Origin: Triticum aestivum
Taxonomy: Eukaryota; Streptophyta; Magnoliopsida; Poales; Poaceae
Assembly: GCF_018294505.1 (NCBI RefSeq)
Contig: NC_057810.1
Location: forward strand, 208,834,113 to 208,898,112
Direction of reading: 5' to 3'
Length of the DNA: 64,000 nt
The translations under genes and the position numbers were made by a program. This document shows, piece by piece, positions 1 to 11,483 of this stretch (its first letter is position 1; the number at the start of each line of letters is the position of its first letter). Below the pieces are notes generated by a model. That model searched no databases, was not told the DNA's origin, and saw only the letters and a list, made by a program, of their open reading frames with translations.

Positions 1-1098
1 GTATTGGGATACCGACGATCGAGTCTCGGGCAAGTAACATACCGTCTGACAAAGGGAATAGTATACGGGGTTGCTTGAATCCTCGACATCGTGGTTCATC
101 CGATGAGATCATCGAGGAGTATGTGGGAGCCAATATGGGTATCCAGATCCCGCTTTTGGTTATTGACCGGAGAGCCGTCTCGGTCATGTCTGCATATCTC
201 CCGAACCCGTAGGGTCTACACCTAAAGGTTCGGTGACGCTAGGGTTGTATGAATATGAGTATGCAGCAAACCGAATGTTGTTCGGAGTCCCGGATGATAT
301 CCCGGACATCACGAGGAGTTCCGGAATGCTCCATAGGTAAAGAATTATATATAGGAAGTGTTGTTTCGGCCATCGGGAAAGTTTCGGGGTCACCCGATAT
401 TGTACCGGGACCACCGGAAGGGTCCCGGGGGTCCACCGGGTGGGGCCACCTATCCCGAAGGGCCCCATGGGCTGAAGTGGGAGGGTAACCAGCCCCTAGT
501 GGGCTGGTGCGCCCCCCTTGGGCCCCCCTGCGCTTAGGGTTGGAAACCCTAGGTGGGGAGGGGGGCGCACCACTTGCCTTGGGGGGCACTCCACCCCCCT
601 GGCCGCCACCCCCTTGGGAGATTGGATCTCCCAGGGCTGGCGCCCCCTCTGGGGGCCTATATAAAGGAGGGCAAGGGGGAGGGCAGCCGCACCCTTGTGC
701 ATTGGCGCCTTCCCCCCTGCTACACCTCGTCCTCCTCCTGCAGCAGCTTGGCGAAGCCCTGCCGGAGTTCTGCTGCATCCACCACCACGCCGTTGTGCTG
801 CTGGATCATCATCAACCTCTCCTTCCCCCTTGCTAGATCAAGAAGGAGGAGACATCATCCGCTTCGTATGTGTGTTGAACGCGGAGGTGCTGTCCGTTCG
901 GCACTTGGTCATCGGTGATTTGGATCACGACGAGTACGACTCCATCAGCACCGTTCTCTTGAACGCTTCCGCACGCGATCTTCAAAGTGGTATGTAGATG
1001 CAATCTCTCTCCCATGACTCGTTGCTTAGATGAACTCATAGATGGATCTTGGTGAAACCGTCGGAATTTTTTTTAATTTTCTGCAACGTTCCCCAACA
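1..1098 (+). mobile_element. BARE1/Angela/WIS-type Copia LTR, 3' portion
   Basis: The segment matches my memory of the LTR of the most abundant wheat and barley Copia family: a run about target-like 'GATCGAGTCTCGGGCAAGTA', then a G/C-rich stretch, a TATA box, and an end in CCCCAACA at 1098. The 5' part of the LTR lies outside the window, so neither the full length nor the target duplication can be confirmed; the five bases after the end are CGTAG. There is no internal region here, so this is either the 3' LTR of an element lying to the left or a solo LTR. Open frames on both strands in 180-1040 follow G/C bias and are not coding for anything recognisable. Confidence 0.9.
657..666 (+). promoter_or_regulatory. 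LTR TATA box
   Basis: CTATATAAAG lies just after a G/C-rich block, about 440 bp before the LTR end. This is the position where BARE1-type LTRs start transcription. The role is inferred from family knowledge and position. Confidence 0.7.
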
Positions 1099-2140
1099 CG
1101 TAGTCCATACAAACCGACGGCAGAATGGAGGTGACCAGTTTTTTAGATTTGGCCCAGGAAGCTCAGCTAAGGATTGGTTCAATTGTCCTCATCACAATTG
1201 AAAAGCGGTGGACAACTTTGGGAAACATGAAGCTGCTGCGGCTGATAATCAACGACCTTTCCTGATAGAGCATTGCTGGTCGGCTATACTTCCTAGATGA
1301 CAATTCAGTAACATATATCTGGTTTGAACAGGCTGTACACACCAGTCTTGTTATTTAGTTATGCCATGGTATATAACTGAGCATATAATTATGTCCAAGA
1401 GGAGGGTGGTGAAAATTCCCGGTCAAAAAAAGGTGAAACACTTACGTGGATTACTTTATTTACCTGTGATAATAATAAAAGGATTCACTGAATAATAATG
1501 GATGATGAATGGCTATGGTGAAGTATATTTCTGCATATTTTAGTGATGTTGCTAGCTCCCAACGTCAGTAGTATACATATTTTTCACTATGGTGCTCCGC
1601 AGAATAGCAGGATGCCAAGTAGTTTGTTGCGATGAGCTCAAACATACACCTCTGTCTAACGCACATCACTTCTCCTAAAAAATCAGTGTCTTCCCCTATG
1701 GCTCTGTTACCTTAAACATCCATGCCTTTGCAAAGTGAATCTTAAAACAGACGTCCATGCCTCTATGAGTGAACAAGTCAGAGAAAATATTTCAAACACA
1801 GGGAGAAACACCCAAGACACATCTCAGTAAAAATATTTGGATCATGGATGCACGGACGTGGCTTCTTATGCTGCTAAAACATAACCTTTTCAAAGTGTAA
1901 CGCGTCACTAAAAACATTTGACAGAACACGGGCATAGATTAATGTCCGTGCAATCACATAGATTCATGTTCGTGCCTCACATAGTATCGAACTTGTGCTT
2001 CTAGTTGCGCCTCTTGCTGTATAAGTGCGTCTCGCAGCTGCATGTCGATGCCTCTCATTGCTTCTTGTTGTTTTTGTCCATCTTGTAGCGTCAGTTGCAC
2101 AGTGCCTTTGAAAAAACACAGCAGTGCTCCTCCAAGTGAA
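1099..2140. other. No clear gene; first traces of the GTGCCTC repeat family
   Basis: The only reading frame of note is a 46-codon ORF at 1124-1264 (+) that ends in two stops; I do not recognise it. From about 1740 the text resembles the spacer repeats further right: 1750-1806 aligns by eye with the unit part 'CGTGCCTCTTCTTCTGAACG' and its continuation, and 1973-1990 has GTGCCTCACATAGT. This suggests the repeat family of 5757-7829 starts here in degenerate form. Confidence 0.5.
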
Positions 2141-2149
2141 TGCATCACT

Positions 2150-2365
2150 GAAAACAATTGCCACTCCCAGTGAATATATCACGCCCATGTGTCTGAGAGT
2201 TAAACCAACCACTCCCATTGAGTTTATCACGCCCAGAGAATGTATACTGAAAACAGTTGCCACTCCCAGTGAATATATCACGCCCAGTGAATGTATCACC
2301 GAAAAAAATTGCCACTCCCAGTGAATATATCACACCCGTGTGTCTGAGAGTTAAACCAGCCACTT
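2150..2365. repeat. Short local repeats
   Basis: The string CACTCCCAGTGAATATATCA occurs at 2162, 2261 and 2313, and the linker GTGTCTGAGAGTTAAACCA occurs twice (about 2190 and 2340). Variants (CACTCCCATTGAGTTTATCA, CCCAGAGAATGTAT) fill the gaps. It is a degenerate local tandem array with irregular spacing. Short frames on both strands here are translations of the repeat. Confidence 0.8.
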
Positions 2366-2802
2366 CAAGCATGCTTCTCTTGGTTATAGACGCGTGCCTC
2401 TACATACTGCCCCTGCATGCCTCACGAGATAAATTATAAAAATTGACATTTGACAGCAAACTACGCAAGACAACGATCTTCTCCCCGAGTTGCTGGAGAT
2501 ACAACGACTGTTAAAAACATAACTGCTGGATTATTTTTTTATTTTCTTTTTAAGAAAACCCATGATAAAAAACTCAGGATGTGCACAACCGAATCGACAG
2601 GGAGATGAAACCACGATCAGAACCCACGATGTGCACAACCGCATCGACAGTGAGATCGTGCACTCCTTTGCCGCTTCCCCGCACTTAAATTTAGACTTCC
2701 ACCGCGGCCTTCTCACCCACAAACAACAGAAATCACCATTGCGCTCCCTCTCATAGTTCCCCATGAAATACCAGGTTGCGGGAGGAAGAACTGCTCCAGG
2801 CC

Positions 2803-3464
2803 ATGGGATTCATCAATGAATTCATGGAGGTGAGGCCCATGGCAACACCAAGTTGCACGTGATCCACACCAATGACTTGCAGAAGTACAAGCGACACCTC
2901 CAATCCGAGCGCCACAAGATCGTCGGAGTTGATGTGGAGTACACCAACTACGTTGGCAAAGATCAAAAACCTGGCCTCGTCCAGCTCTCCGTTGGCAAGA
3001 ATCATCAGGTGCTGCTCTTCCAACTGAGTGCCGCCGACAAGATCTGCACCAAGTTCGACAACTTCCTCGCCGACCCCAGGTACACATTCGCTGGCTTCTC
3101 CATTGACGGTGACATAGACATGCTCGGCCGCGTCGGACTGGAGATTTCCCACTTCATCGACATCCAGAAGGAATGGAGGGTGCCTACATCTACCTAGCCT
3201 CTGGACTCCCTTGGGGACGTCTCAGGCATCCTTGTCCACGACTACTATAATGACATGAACAAGAAGCTCACCAACGCAGAACACATGCGCTGGGCGTGCA
3301 TGCCCCTGTCCATGAGGCACATCGAGTACGTGTCAAAGGACGCTTACGCTGCGTACGAGATATGGAGCCTCCTCACCATCATCCAGGAAGGGCTCCGCTG
3401 GGCAAAACTTGAGAAGGAGCAGTCCAGGAAGCGCGCTAGGTCCTGGGGCGACTACGACTACTGA
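2803..3464 (+). pseudogene. 3'-5' exonuclease domain protein (RNase D/WRN-like DEDDy fold), inactivated
   Basis: The reading frame at 2853-3464 encodes a compact DEDDy-type 3'-5' exonuclease. Exo I is DVEY (Asp 2931, Glu 2937), Exo II is in FSIDGDIDML (about 3096-3122), and Exo III is YVSKD (Tyr 3327, Asp 3339, the YxxxD spacing). The family acts on nucleic acid 3' ends; many grass copies are short single-exon genes like this one. Two breaks are visible. The likely start (ATG 2803, MGFINEFMEVRP) is in another frame and must lose or gain a base near 2838 to join the domain, and an in-frame TAG lies at 3195-3197 between Exo II and Exo III. After the TAG the same frame stays open to 3464, so the damage looks recent. 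AATAAA follows at 3482. An intron spanning the breaks is unlikely because no splice signals fit. Confidence 0.85.
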
Positions 3465-3481
3465 AGCAGGTGGTCCCAGCC

Positions 3482-3488
3482 AATAAAA
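3482..3488 (+). promoter_or_regulatory. Candidate polyadenylation signal
   Basis: AATAAAA lies 18 bp after the exonuclease stop codon. It fits the 3' end of that gene but is a common string in A/T-rich DNA. Confidence 0.4.
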
Positions 3489-4591
3489 GTATCTAGAATA
3501 TAGCTCATGTCATTCTAGATTTCTCATTAGATTTTCTTTCTCTCAAGATTGCCGTTTGCTTGTTATAAATTTAGGTTTGCTTGTGTCGCAGATAACCTTG
3601 TAGTTTGCTTGCAGTTTACATATCTTTTGAACAAGTTTATTTCCAGTGTAATGTTGGAGTTATCTATTAGTAGAATATATTGCAGTGCACTGAAAAATAT
3701 AAACATAGTACGCATAGTATATGATTAGCATAACGCACAAAGCAGGTACACATAGCAGTCCACAAAAACGACGAGCATGCAGTGCAATGCAGCGTCGAAA
3801 TGTAGCGACAACAATTACAGAATGTTCCTAAATGCACACAATGTTCTAACAAACCATTGCACACACGGTATTAAAAAATTGTTCGTATGGAACACTTTGG
3901 GGAACATTTTCAATTCAGAGGTAGTTACGTGTTTCTTCTCCTTGGAAAACAGTCCTCTATGTCCGTGAACTCCATAGAAGAACACTATGAAAAACAGAGG
4001 CATGGTTGTCCGTCAATAACACCAACTACTTAAAACACCCATAGAGGCACTTCTGTGCCTCCACTCCTACAGGTACTATGCATAACTTGGCTTCACATCC
4101 GTTTACGCAACATTCTCGACGTCAACCTGAAGCTTCACCTTCTGACTTCTAACCATGTTGAAACCATATTGAAACCTAACCATACTGAAATCTCTAGAAT
4201 CAAATATATGCCCCAGTTGAGACATTTATTTTGTACTTGAAACTGCAATTTATAACAAAACAATACAATGTAATAAAACATACGCATTACGACCAAAATA
4301 TGCTACTTGAAACTGCAATTTGTAATAAAACATACGCTTTCCGTTGCAAATTAATTGCTCAACCTTGTACTAACCAGTACAGTGTGAATTATACTGCCTT
4401 ATACGAAGTCAGAACAAAGTTTAGACATTTATTTTGGGACGGGGTAGTACTACTACTTAAGAACAAAACACGATTGCTTGACATGGAAATGAAACTGTCT
4501 ACATTCAAAAACTTCATAGTTCAACCGTTACAGGCATACAAAACATGGAAAGCATAAACACCATGCAGAGCAATCTACGAACAAAACTACA
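3489..4591. other. Gene-free A/T-rich spacer
   Basis: I see no coding sequence. A short direct repeat is present: CTTGAAACTGCAATTT at about 4239 and 4306, each followed by AATAAAACATACGC (about 4273 and 4325). GAGGCA/GTGCCTCC strings near 4000-4070 are again like the spacer repeat family. Confidence 0.6.
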
Positions 4592-5200
4592 CTACTCCCC
4601 GTCGTCGGAGATGTCCACTATCTCCATTTTGACATCGACATCGTCGGCCTCTGCCTCCTGCTCGACATCGAGCTTGTCGAAGAGCACATCGGTCTTCACC
4701 TGTTCTTCCCAGAGGAAGCGCCAGTTGGACTCCATGTACACCTCATCTTGGATGGACTCCAGGATAGCGGTCTACACCGCCATCAAGGCTGCCTCACTGA
4801 CATAGAACTCCGCCTCGTCCTTCTCATCATCCTCGTCATCCTCTTCATCCCCCTCCTCGTCGTCCTCATCACCCTCATCATCCCCCTCCTCCTCATCCTC
4901 GTCATCCTCGTCCCCCTGTTCCTTGTCATCCTCGTCATCCTCGTCCCCCCCTTCTTCATCATCCTCGTGACCCCCCTCCTCTTCCTCCATCACGTCTCCC
5001 CCCACTCGATCAACACCCTGCATGAGCTACAACGTGTCCCCCTCCACTTCCTCCACCTCCCCAATATCCTCTCGCCCCAGCGAGTCCAGAGACATGCCCG
5101 CTGTGACCCGAGCAGCGCGCCTCGAACGGATGTCCTCCTGCAACTGGAAGTGGCTCTCGGGAGTAAGTATGGCGTAAGTAGTTTTCATGTGCCGAACCAT
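4592..5200 (-). pseudogene. Acidic low-complexity protein, two in-frame stops
   Basis: One minus-strand frame runs from an ATG at 5200 (MVRHMKTTYAILTPESHFQ) to a TAG at 4592-4594, 203 codons with the stop. It is broken by TAG codons at 5027-5029 and 4772-4774. The middle (about 4790-4990) is a run of Asp/Glu blocks such as EEGDDEGDEDDEEGDEE. The C-terminus (VDVKMEIVDISDDGE) is also acidic and has an IVDIS motif resembling a SUMO-interacting motif; that is only a resemblance. Function unknown. The upstream DNA (5200-5600) resembles the region upstream of the coiled-coil genes at 51647 and 53489, including a CTTAAATA box and the following spacer, so the three genes may share one promoter type although their proteins differ. 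Confidence 0.6.
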
Positions 5201-5302
5201 GGCGAGGACGGTCACAAACAAAGGAAGATTGATGATTTCCTAGGGTTGCCGGTGAAAAGAGGGAGAAGCAGGATGATATCTAGTGGTGCGGATGTCGCTC
5301 CG

Positions 5303-5310
5303 CTTAAATA
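5303..5310 (-). promoter_or_regulatory. TATA-like box of the acidic gene
   Basis: CTTAAATA (minus TATTTAAG) lies about 105 bp upstream of the ATG at 5200. The same box occurs about 110 bp upstream of the two coiled-coil genes (51755-51762 and 53596-53603), in similar surroundings. The repetition in three loci supports a promoter role. Confidence 0.5.
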
Positions 5311-5756
5311 ACTGCTCCTTGACCTCAGGCGAGGGCCAGAACGGTGCCATGCAGTCAACACGTTGCTAACGGATGAGACGACTGTTGGTCCTTTTGGCTT
5401 CCGCAACACCGGCACATGGTGTTCACTCTATTAAATACCTCGACCTCCTCCACAGCGGCTCACTAGAGGAGACGCCTCTCGGACCACTGGGTTTCCCGAG
5501 CTACACCACGTGGTGTTCAAACCCGAATACAAGGAGACGCCCATCGAACGGTTCGGTTTCCGCAATCAGCGCACGAATGTGACTCTATGTAGTGCATAAC
5601 CATGCCACTCTGGCTTCATGGTTGTGCCTTTCCTTGCCAACGATTCAGCGGAATGATTTGGAACACGAAAGATAAACTAACGTGACTCTACACAATACCA
5701 CGACGTGCCTTCCTGGGACCCATGACTGTGCGAATAACTTACCACACTAGTGTCTC

Positions 5757-7829
5757 TCGAATAGTCCATTCCGTGCCTCACAGAGTAAACAATTGGTGTT
5801 CACATCTGAACCAATTCCGCTGGGTCTCCCCAATTAAAGAACGAACCTGACGGTGCCTCTGTGGGCTGAACGACCGTGCCTCTCCGTTTGATCGAGTCGA
5901 GAGAATCATTCGGAACAGAGACACATGGGAGCGTGACTCTATATTATATGACACCATGGCTTTTAGCGCTTCACGCCCATGCCTGCGACCCTTAACACTG
6001 CCACGAATGTCCACGCCATCGCCAGTGCACAAGTCATATTGCTACCTGGTATAGAACCGTGGTTGTATTCACTTCACGCCCGTGCCTCTAATAAATGATG
6101 TGCGGCATAACTCAGTACAAAACCATGGCTTTTAAAAACAAGGAACTTACGCTTTTAAACACCTCGACTCTCGAATTGGCCATCCCGTCCCACACAAAGT
6201 AAACAGTTAGCGTTAACATCTAAACCCATTCTACTTTGTTTCCATAATAAACATACGAACATGACTCTGTGAAAGACCAAACCATGCGCCCATGGCATTA
6301 ATGTCCATGCCTCTTCTTCTGAACGAGTCAACAGAATTATTTCACTCTTGAATAGGCCATTCCGTGCCTCACAGAGTAAACAGTTGGTGTTCACATCTGA
6401 ACCAATTCCGCTGGGTCTCCCCAATAAAAGAACGAATCTGACGGTGCCTCTGTGGGCTGAACACCCGTGCCTCTTCATCTGATCAAGTCGACAGAATCAT
6501 TCGGAAGAGAGACACAGGGGAGCGTGACTCTCTATTATACGGCACCATGGCTTTTAGCACTTCACATCCGTGCCTGTGACCCTTAACACTGCCAGGAACA
6601 TGCATGCCATCGTCAGTGCACAAGTCATATTGCTACGTGTTACAGAACCCTGGCTGTATTCACTTCACGCCCACGCCTCTAATAAATGAAGCGCGATGTA
6701 ACTCATTACAAAACCGTGGCTTTTAAAAACAAGGAACTTACGCTTTTAAACACCTCGACTCTCGAATCGGCCATCCCGTCCCACACAAAGTAAACAGTTA
6801 GCGTTAACATCTAAACCCATTCTGCTTTGTTTCCATAATAAACATATGAACTTGACTCTGCGAAAGACCAAACCATGCGCCCATGGCATTCACATCCATG
6901 CCTCTTCTTCTGAACGAGTCAATGGAATCATTTGAATCTCGAATAGGCCATTCCGTGCTTCACAGAGTAAACAATTGGTGTTCACATCTGAACCAATTCC
7001 GCTGGGTCTCCCCAATTAAAGAACAAACCCGACGGTGCCTCTGTGGGTTGAACGCCCGTGCCTCTCCGTCTTGATCGAGTCGACAGAATCATTCAAAACA
7101 GAGACACAGGGGAGCGTGACTCTATATTATACGACACCATGCCTTTTAGTGCTTCACGCATGTGCCTGTGACCCTTAACACTACCACGAACGTCCACACC
7201 ATCGTCAGTGCATAATTCATATTGCTACCTGGTACAGAACCGTGGTTGTATTCACTTCATGCCCATGCCTCTAATAAATGAAGCGCGATGTAACTCACTA
7301 CAGAACCGTGGCTTTTAAAAACAAGGAACTTACGATTTTAAACACCTCGACTCTCCAATCGGCCATCCCGTCCCACACAAAGTAAAGAGTTAGCGTTAAC
7401 ATCTAAACCCATTCTGCTTTGTTTCCATAATAAACATACGAACGTGACTCTGCGAAAGACCAAACCATGCGCCCATGGCATTCACATCTGTGCCTCTTCT
7501 TCTGAACGAGTCAACGGAATCATTTCAATCTCGAATAGGCCATTACGTGCCTCACAGAGTAAACAGTTGGTGTTCACATATGAACCAATTCCGTTGGGTC
7601 TCCCCAATTAAAGAACAAACCTGATGGTACCTCTGTCGGTGTAAATACGAACATAACACTATATTATGCATCACCATGCCCTTTAGCACTTCACGCATGT
7701 GCCTATGACCCTTAACACTGCCACGAATGTCCACGCCATCATGTATTCACTTCATGCCCGTGCCTCTAATAAAAGAAGCACGACGCAACTCAGTACAGAA
7801 CCGTGGCTTTAAAAAAACGAACTTACGGT
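5757..7829. repeat. 591-bp higher-order tandem repeat, about 3.5 copies
   Basis: The marker CAGAGTAAAC recurs at 5781, 6372, 6963 and 7555, a period of 591, 591 and 592 bp. Each unit holds two related sub-units: a second marker CAAAGTAAAC lies 414 bp after the first in the first unit (6195), and the text after both markers is similar. Recurrent parts are GTGACTCTATATTATA, CCGTGCCTC, GATCGAGTCGACAGAATCAT and AATTAAAGAACGAA. Minus-strand frames here (for example 5778-6032 and 7552-7734) are translations of the repeat and are not genes. The array is cut at 7834 by the chromovirus and resumes at 50327. Confidence 0.9.
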
Positions 7830-7834
7830 TTTAA
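7830..7834. repeat. Target-site duplication TTTAA, left copy
   Basis: TTTAA directly precedes the LTR start TGTAACATCCC. The matching copy is at 50322-50326 directly after the last LTR. The flanks on the two sides join into one 591-bp repeat unit. Confidence 0.85.
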
Positions 7835-10536
7835 TGTAACATCCCAAATTTTCAATTTGGAATGTTATACATTAGATCATCATTACATATCATATTTTAT
7901 TGCATTTTGGCTAGATTCGAGAAATTCTACGCAACTCAAGGACCCGCAGAGAGAGTTGGGGATTTCGTTATTTCCATATTTGAGTTTTCTCAAATTTTGA
8001 AAAGAGGATCGTTTGATTTTAATTATTTTTCTCTTTGAATATTTCTTATAGAAAAATAGAAGAGAGGGGATAAAATTACTTACCCAAAATAAAGAGATAT
8101 TGGAGGTTAAATATTAAAATCAAATAAGATTTTTATTCGGAGTTTTATCGCTATTTTATTTGAATTAGGAAAAAATGCGTTTTTCAAAATTGCATTACAT
8201 GCCCAAATAAATGTTCACTTTGTCCGCTATATTTTTAGAGGATGGAGAAAATTTATTTTAGGATTTTTGGAGTTAGTTCAGTATTTATTTTCTTCATTTT
8301 TCTACGCGTCGAAATTATTTTAAAAAAAGACAAACTGACTTAACGGGCTTGGGCGACCCGGACTCCCACCGTCCCGGGCTTTATAACCCGCACCCCCGAC
8401 CCCGCAGCCCACCACCAGCCCACCCGACTCTGCCGCCGGAACTCTAACCCTAACCCGCACCGCCGCCGCCGCCGCCACCGCTGCCGCCGCCGCCGCGACG
8501 TCCCGCGTCGCTGCCGACCCCGCCGACCTCGCCGCTGACCCCGCCGACGACCCTGCCGCCCCTCGCCACCGACCCGCTCGCCACCGCGGGATGCTGCCTC
8601 GCCGGAGTTGCTCGTCGCCGCCGCCATCACCCGTCTCGAGGTAGCCGCTGGTTCTCATTAGAAACCCGTATGGTTTTTTTAGAAACCGTCAGTTATTTTA
8701 GTTTAGATTGTTTTTTTTTAATTTTTTCCCCGATTTAGTTATTTAGCAAACGCACGTTCGTACGTTCGTTTTAACGAACGAAGTTCACCCGTTAGCCGCA
8801 GACAGCGAACGTTCGTTCGTTAGCTTGTTCGTCAGTTTTTCTTTTTCCAGGGTTTTTCGCGATTATTTTCGATCGCGATTTCTGCCCAGATTTTCATTTT
8901 AGTTTATCTTTTCGCTCGTTTATCAGAATCAGGCGATTCAAGCGCCTAGATCTTCGTTTCGAAGCCCTCTTTCTGTTTAATGAACTTGAACAAGATTTTG
9001 GTACTGTAAAATTTGACTTAAGTCCAGATTAGTAATCGGATCTTGTTTCTTTCGTAGTTTGAGTTTCGTTGTTCCATTTCATTTGATTCTTTTTGCAAAC
9101 CGGAATTCTTAAGTTGAACTTTCTGGTTAGATCTCTTATTTGAGGTTTACCCGTGCTTCTAGTTGAGTGCTTATTGTATGTTTGTTTGTTCGCGATAGAG
9201 TACCCGGAGTGCGAAGCGTGCTACTATGAGTCTCTATCAGCAAGGCAAGTAACACTTTGATCATACCTCTTTACTACCCAGTTTTATTGCATTAGATTAA
9301 TCCTCAAACAATTTCATGAGTAGGATCTGATTTAACATGTGGGTTCTGGGAAGTAGATGATGAGATTAGAACCTATTGCCCTTTTATTATCAATCCTTTG
9401 GGAGTTTCTTCTATGTTGCTTATATTGCTATGCTTTGCTTGTAGACGTGGTTTGGTTTGAGTGATTCACGACAGATGTGAGTATTGTTAATTAATGGTTT
9501 ACTTAAGGTGGCTACTTCAATACACATCTGGATGGATTGCTTGAGGCACCCTGGAGTACCCAGTGGTTGTCAGGGCACCTGGAGAATCCAGTGTCCTAGG
9601 ATATCCCGGAGTACCCGTGTGATCATCCTACGGTCCGCCACCCAGGCTCAAAGGGATCATAAGATTATTCATGCTAGAAACTTCCATGCGTAGCCACAAG
9701 CCAATATGGGCTCTGGCATAGTTGAGTAAGTTGCGTGAAGCTCTTGAAGATGTAGAATAGTAGATGTAGTGGGTTGTAGGTGGTACTGTCTATCCAGAGT
9801 AGAGAGTTAATGCTTCAGAAAGATTGTGTCTTGAATCTCCGACCATGGATGTATATGAGTCTTGTGGGTAAAAGTGCGCAAACCTCTGCAGAGTGTACAA
9901 ACTAATCATGGTTAGCCATGTCCCCGGTTATGGACATTTTGAGTATCTTGTTCTTGGATTATCATGTTGATCTCATCACTCTAAATATAATTTGATTGGG
10001 TTAATGATGATGCTTAATTGGGATTGAGTTGAAGGAACCTTCTCAATGTTTAACAACCACCATGATAGTTAAATAAAATTTATTCCTTTGTTGTAGGGAA
10101 AAATTGGCTTTATGCAAAACTGTAACCATGGAGCTTTCCACCAGCCAAATATGCATGTAGTGATAGCATTCATTGTGTTCATTACTCTATGTGTTACATT
10201 GCGAGCATATTCCATGTGCTGACCCGTTTTGGGCTGCAACGTTCATGTTGCAGACTTTTCAGACAACGAGTAAGGTGCCATAGGTCGTTGTCTTTCACTT
10301 AGTGATGCCGCTGGAGTTGATGGACTCACTTTATCTTCCAAGCCTTCCACTATTATCGTTTTTAGATGGCCTTAAGCCATATTATTGTAATAAGTTCTCT
10401 TTTGAGACTATTCGATGTAATAAGTGTGTGATTGCTACTCCGTTATAAATCCTCAAGTATTGTGCGTGTCAGCGTTATCGATCCAGGAATGACACTGAAG
10501 CACAGAGATCAGGCTGTTTGAGGTCTGGTCGCTACT
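7835..10536 (+). repeat. LTR A of the chromovirus (about 2.7 kb)
   Basis: It starts TGTAACATCCC and ends CTGGTCGCTACT, followed by the primer site. A GC-rich block (8340-8640) with CCG repeats follows a TTTATAA box near 8380, a plausible promoter. LTR B and LTR C match it along their length by eye. Long Arg-rich frames on the minus strand at 8320-8658 are shadows of the CCG repeats. Confidence 0.9.
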
Positions 10537-10539
10537 AGA

Positions 10540-10553
10540 TGGTAAGAGCACAC
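10540..10553 (+). other. Primer-binding site (tRNA-Met type), damaged
   Basis: TGGTAAGAGCACAC follows the LTR by three bases. The copy after LTR B (40105) reads TGGTATCAGAGC, the standard initiator tRNA-Met complement; here two bases are missing. Confidence 0.8.
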
Positions 10554-10641
10554 GCTGACTGTAGGACACGACCACTAAGCTAAAGCCCTAGATCACTACT
10601 CTCTTCTCATTTCTGACTCCTCTCCTTTTCTGCTCTATAGG

Positions 10642-11322
10642 ATGGCGGATGCAAGGAACAAGTTCACACAACCGGATGAAGATACATCTTTTGGACGACA
10701 CTTGAAGGAAGTTACAGGGTACCTCAACATCGGAATACCAAGCTTCACCAGGACCTACATCGCCACTTTACCAAAAGAGGAGCGTTGGATGATTCAAGTT
10801 CAAGTTCCAGGAAGGGCGTTCATGCCAGTCACTGAGCCCATAGAATTTTCCTTTGATGCACCCACGTGGAGTCTAGGAAAGAGCACGGCAGCCCACATCA
10901 CCATGGGACACATTGGAGAAGTTTACCACAAGGATCTTAAGGATACTATCTACCAGATTTGTGGGTGCCGAGATGAGCAATGGGAGATAATCAGCATCAG
11001 GAAGGATAGATCCATTGCAGCTTCCATCCAGGAGTTAAACCAGCACATTCGTCCTGAGGGAAACTAGATGTGCGCAGGCATGATAGATCTGAAGAAGGCA
11101 ATGATTAACATCACAAAGCTGGAGGAAGAACTCAAGTCAACATGCGATGGATCTATGGAGGAAATGACGATACTCGTGGATAAGAACAACGATCTGACAA
11201 GGAAACTAGGAGTATTCATGGGAGACCCCATGCTAGGAGGAGAATATGATGATTCCATTAGTTCGGAGGATTACATCATCATCGATGACCGTATTAGTAG
11301 TAGTATCCCCCCATGTATATAG
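10642..11322 (+). pseudogene. Accessory ORF upstream of gag, copy 1
   Basis: A frame starting MADARNKFTQPDED lies between the primer site and gag. It contains HLKEVTGY, a Trp-rich middle (ERWMIQVQVPGR, APTWSLGKS) and a helical Lys/Glu-rich second half (ITKLEEELKS). A TAG at 11065-11067 splits it, and its C-terminus is shorter than in copy 2 because about 100 bp after IIIDD are missing. It is not gag: no CCHC knuckle, and the gag ATG follows at 11484. The same ORF is present in the second element unit (40209-47832), so it belongs to the family. Function unknown. Confidence 0.75.
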
Positions 11323-11483
11323 TATAGTCTGAGCACTTTGTAACGATAGTTAGACCGATTGTATGCCCTTGTTTGAATTGATTGAAGTGTTATTGTTTGT
11401 GTTTGTCTCATGTGCATATGGGTAGTATTTTCCCTCTAGATCTCATTCTATTCTATTATCTCATCTTTTCTAAAACCCATCAA

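Noticed and set aside
184..1039. Several open frames of 68-179 codons on both strands
   Set aside because: They overlap each other in a G/C-rich LTR and show only Pro/Gly/Arg-rich composition.
4748..5311. 187-codon plus-strand frame rich in Leu, Val and Ile
   Set aside because: It is the antisense of the Asp/Glu repeat of the minus-strand acidic gene; GAT/GAC/GAG runs read as ATC/CTC/GTC on the other strand.
5778..7734. Minus-strand frames with the shared ending CEHQLFTL
   Set aside because: The same peptide recurs every 591 bp because it is a translation of the tandem repeat; no start or domain supports a gene.
8320..8658. Arg/Ala-rich minus-strand frames in LTR A (and 37857-38154 in LTR B)
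   Set aside because: Shadows of CCG repeats in the LTR leader.
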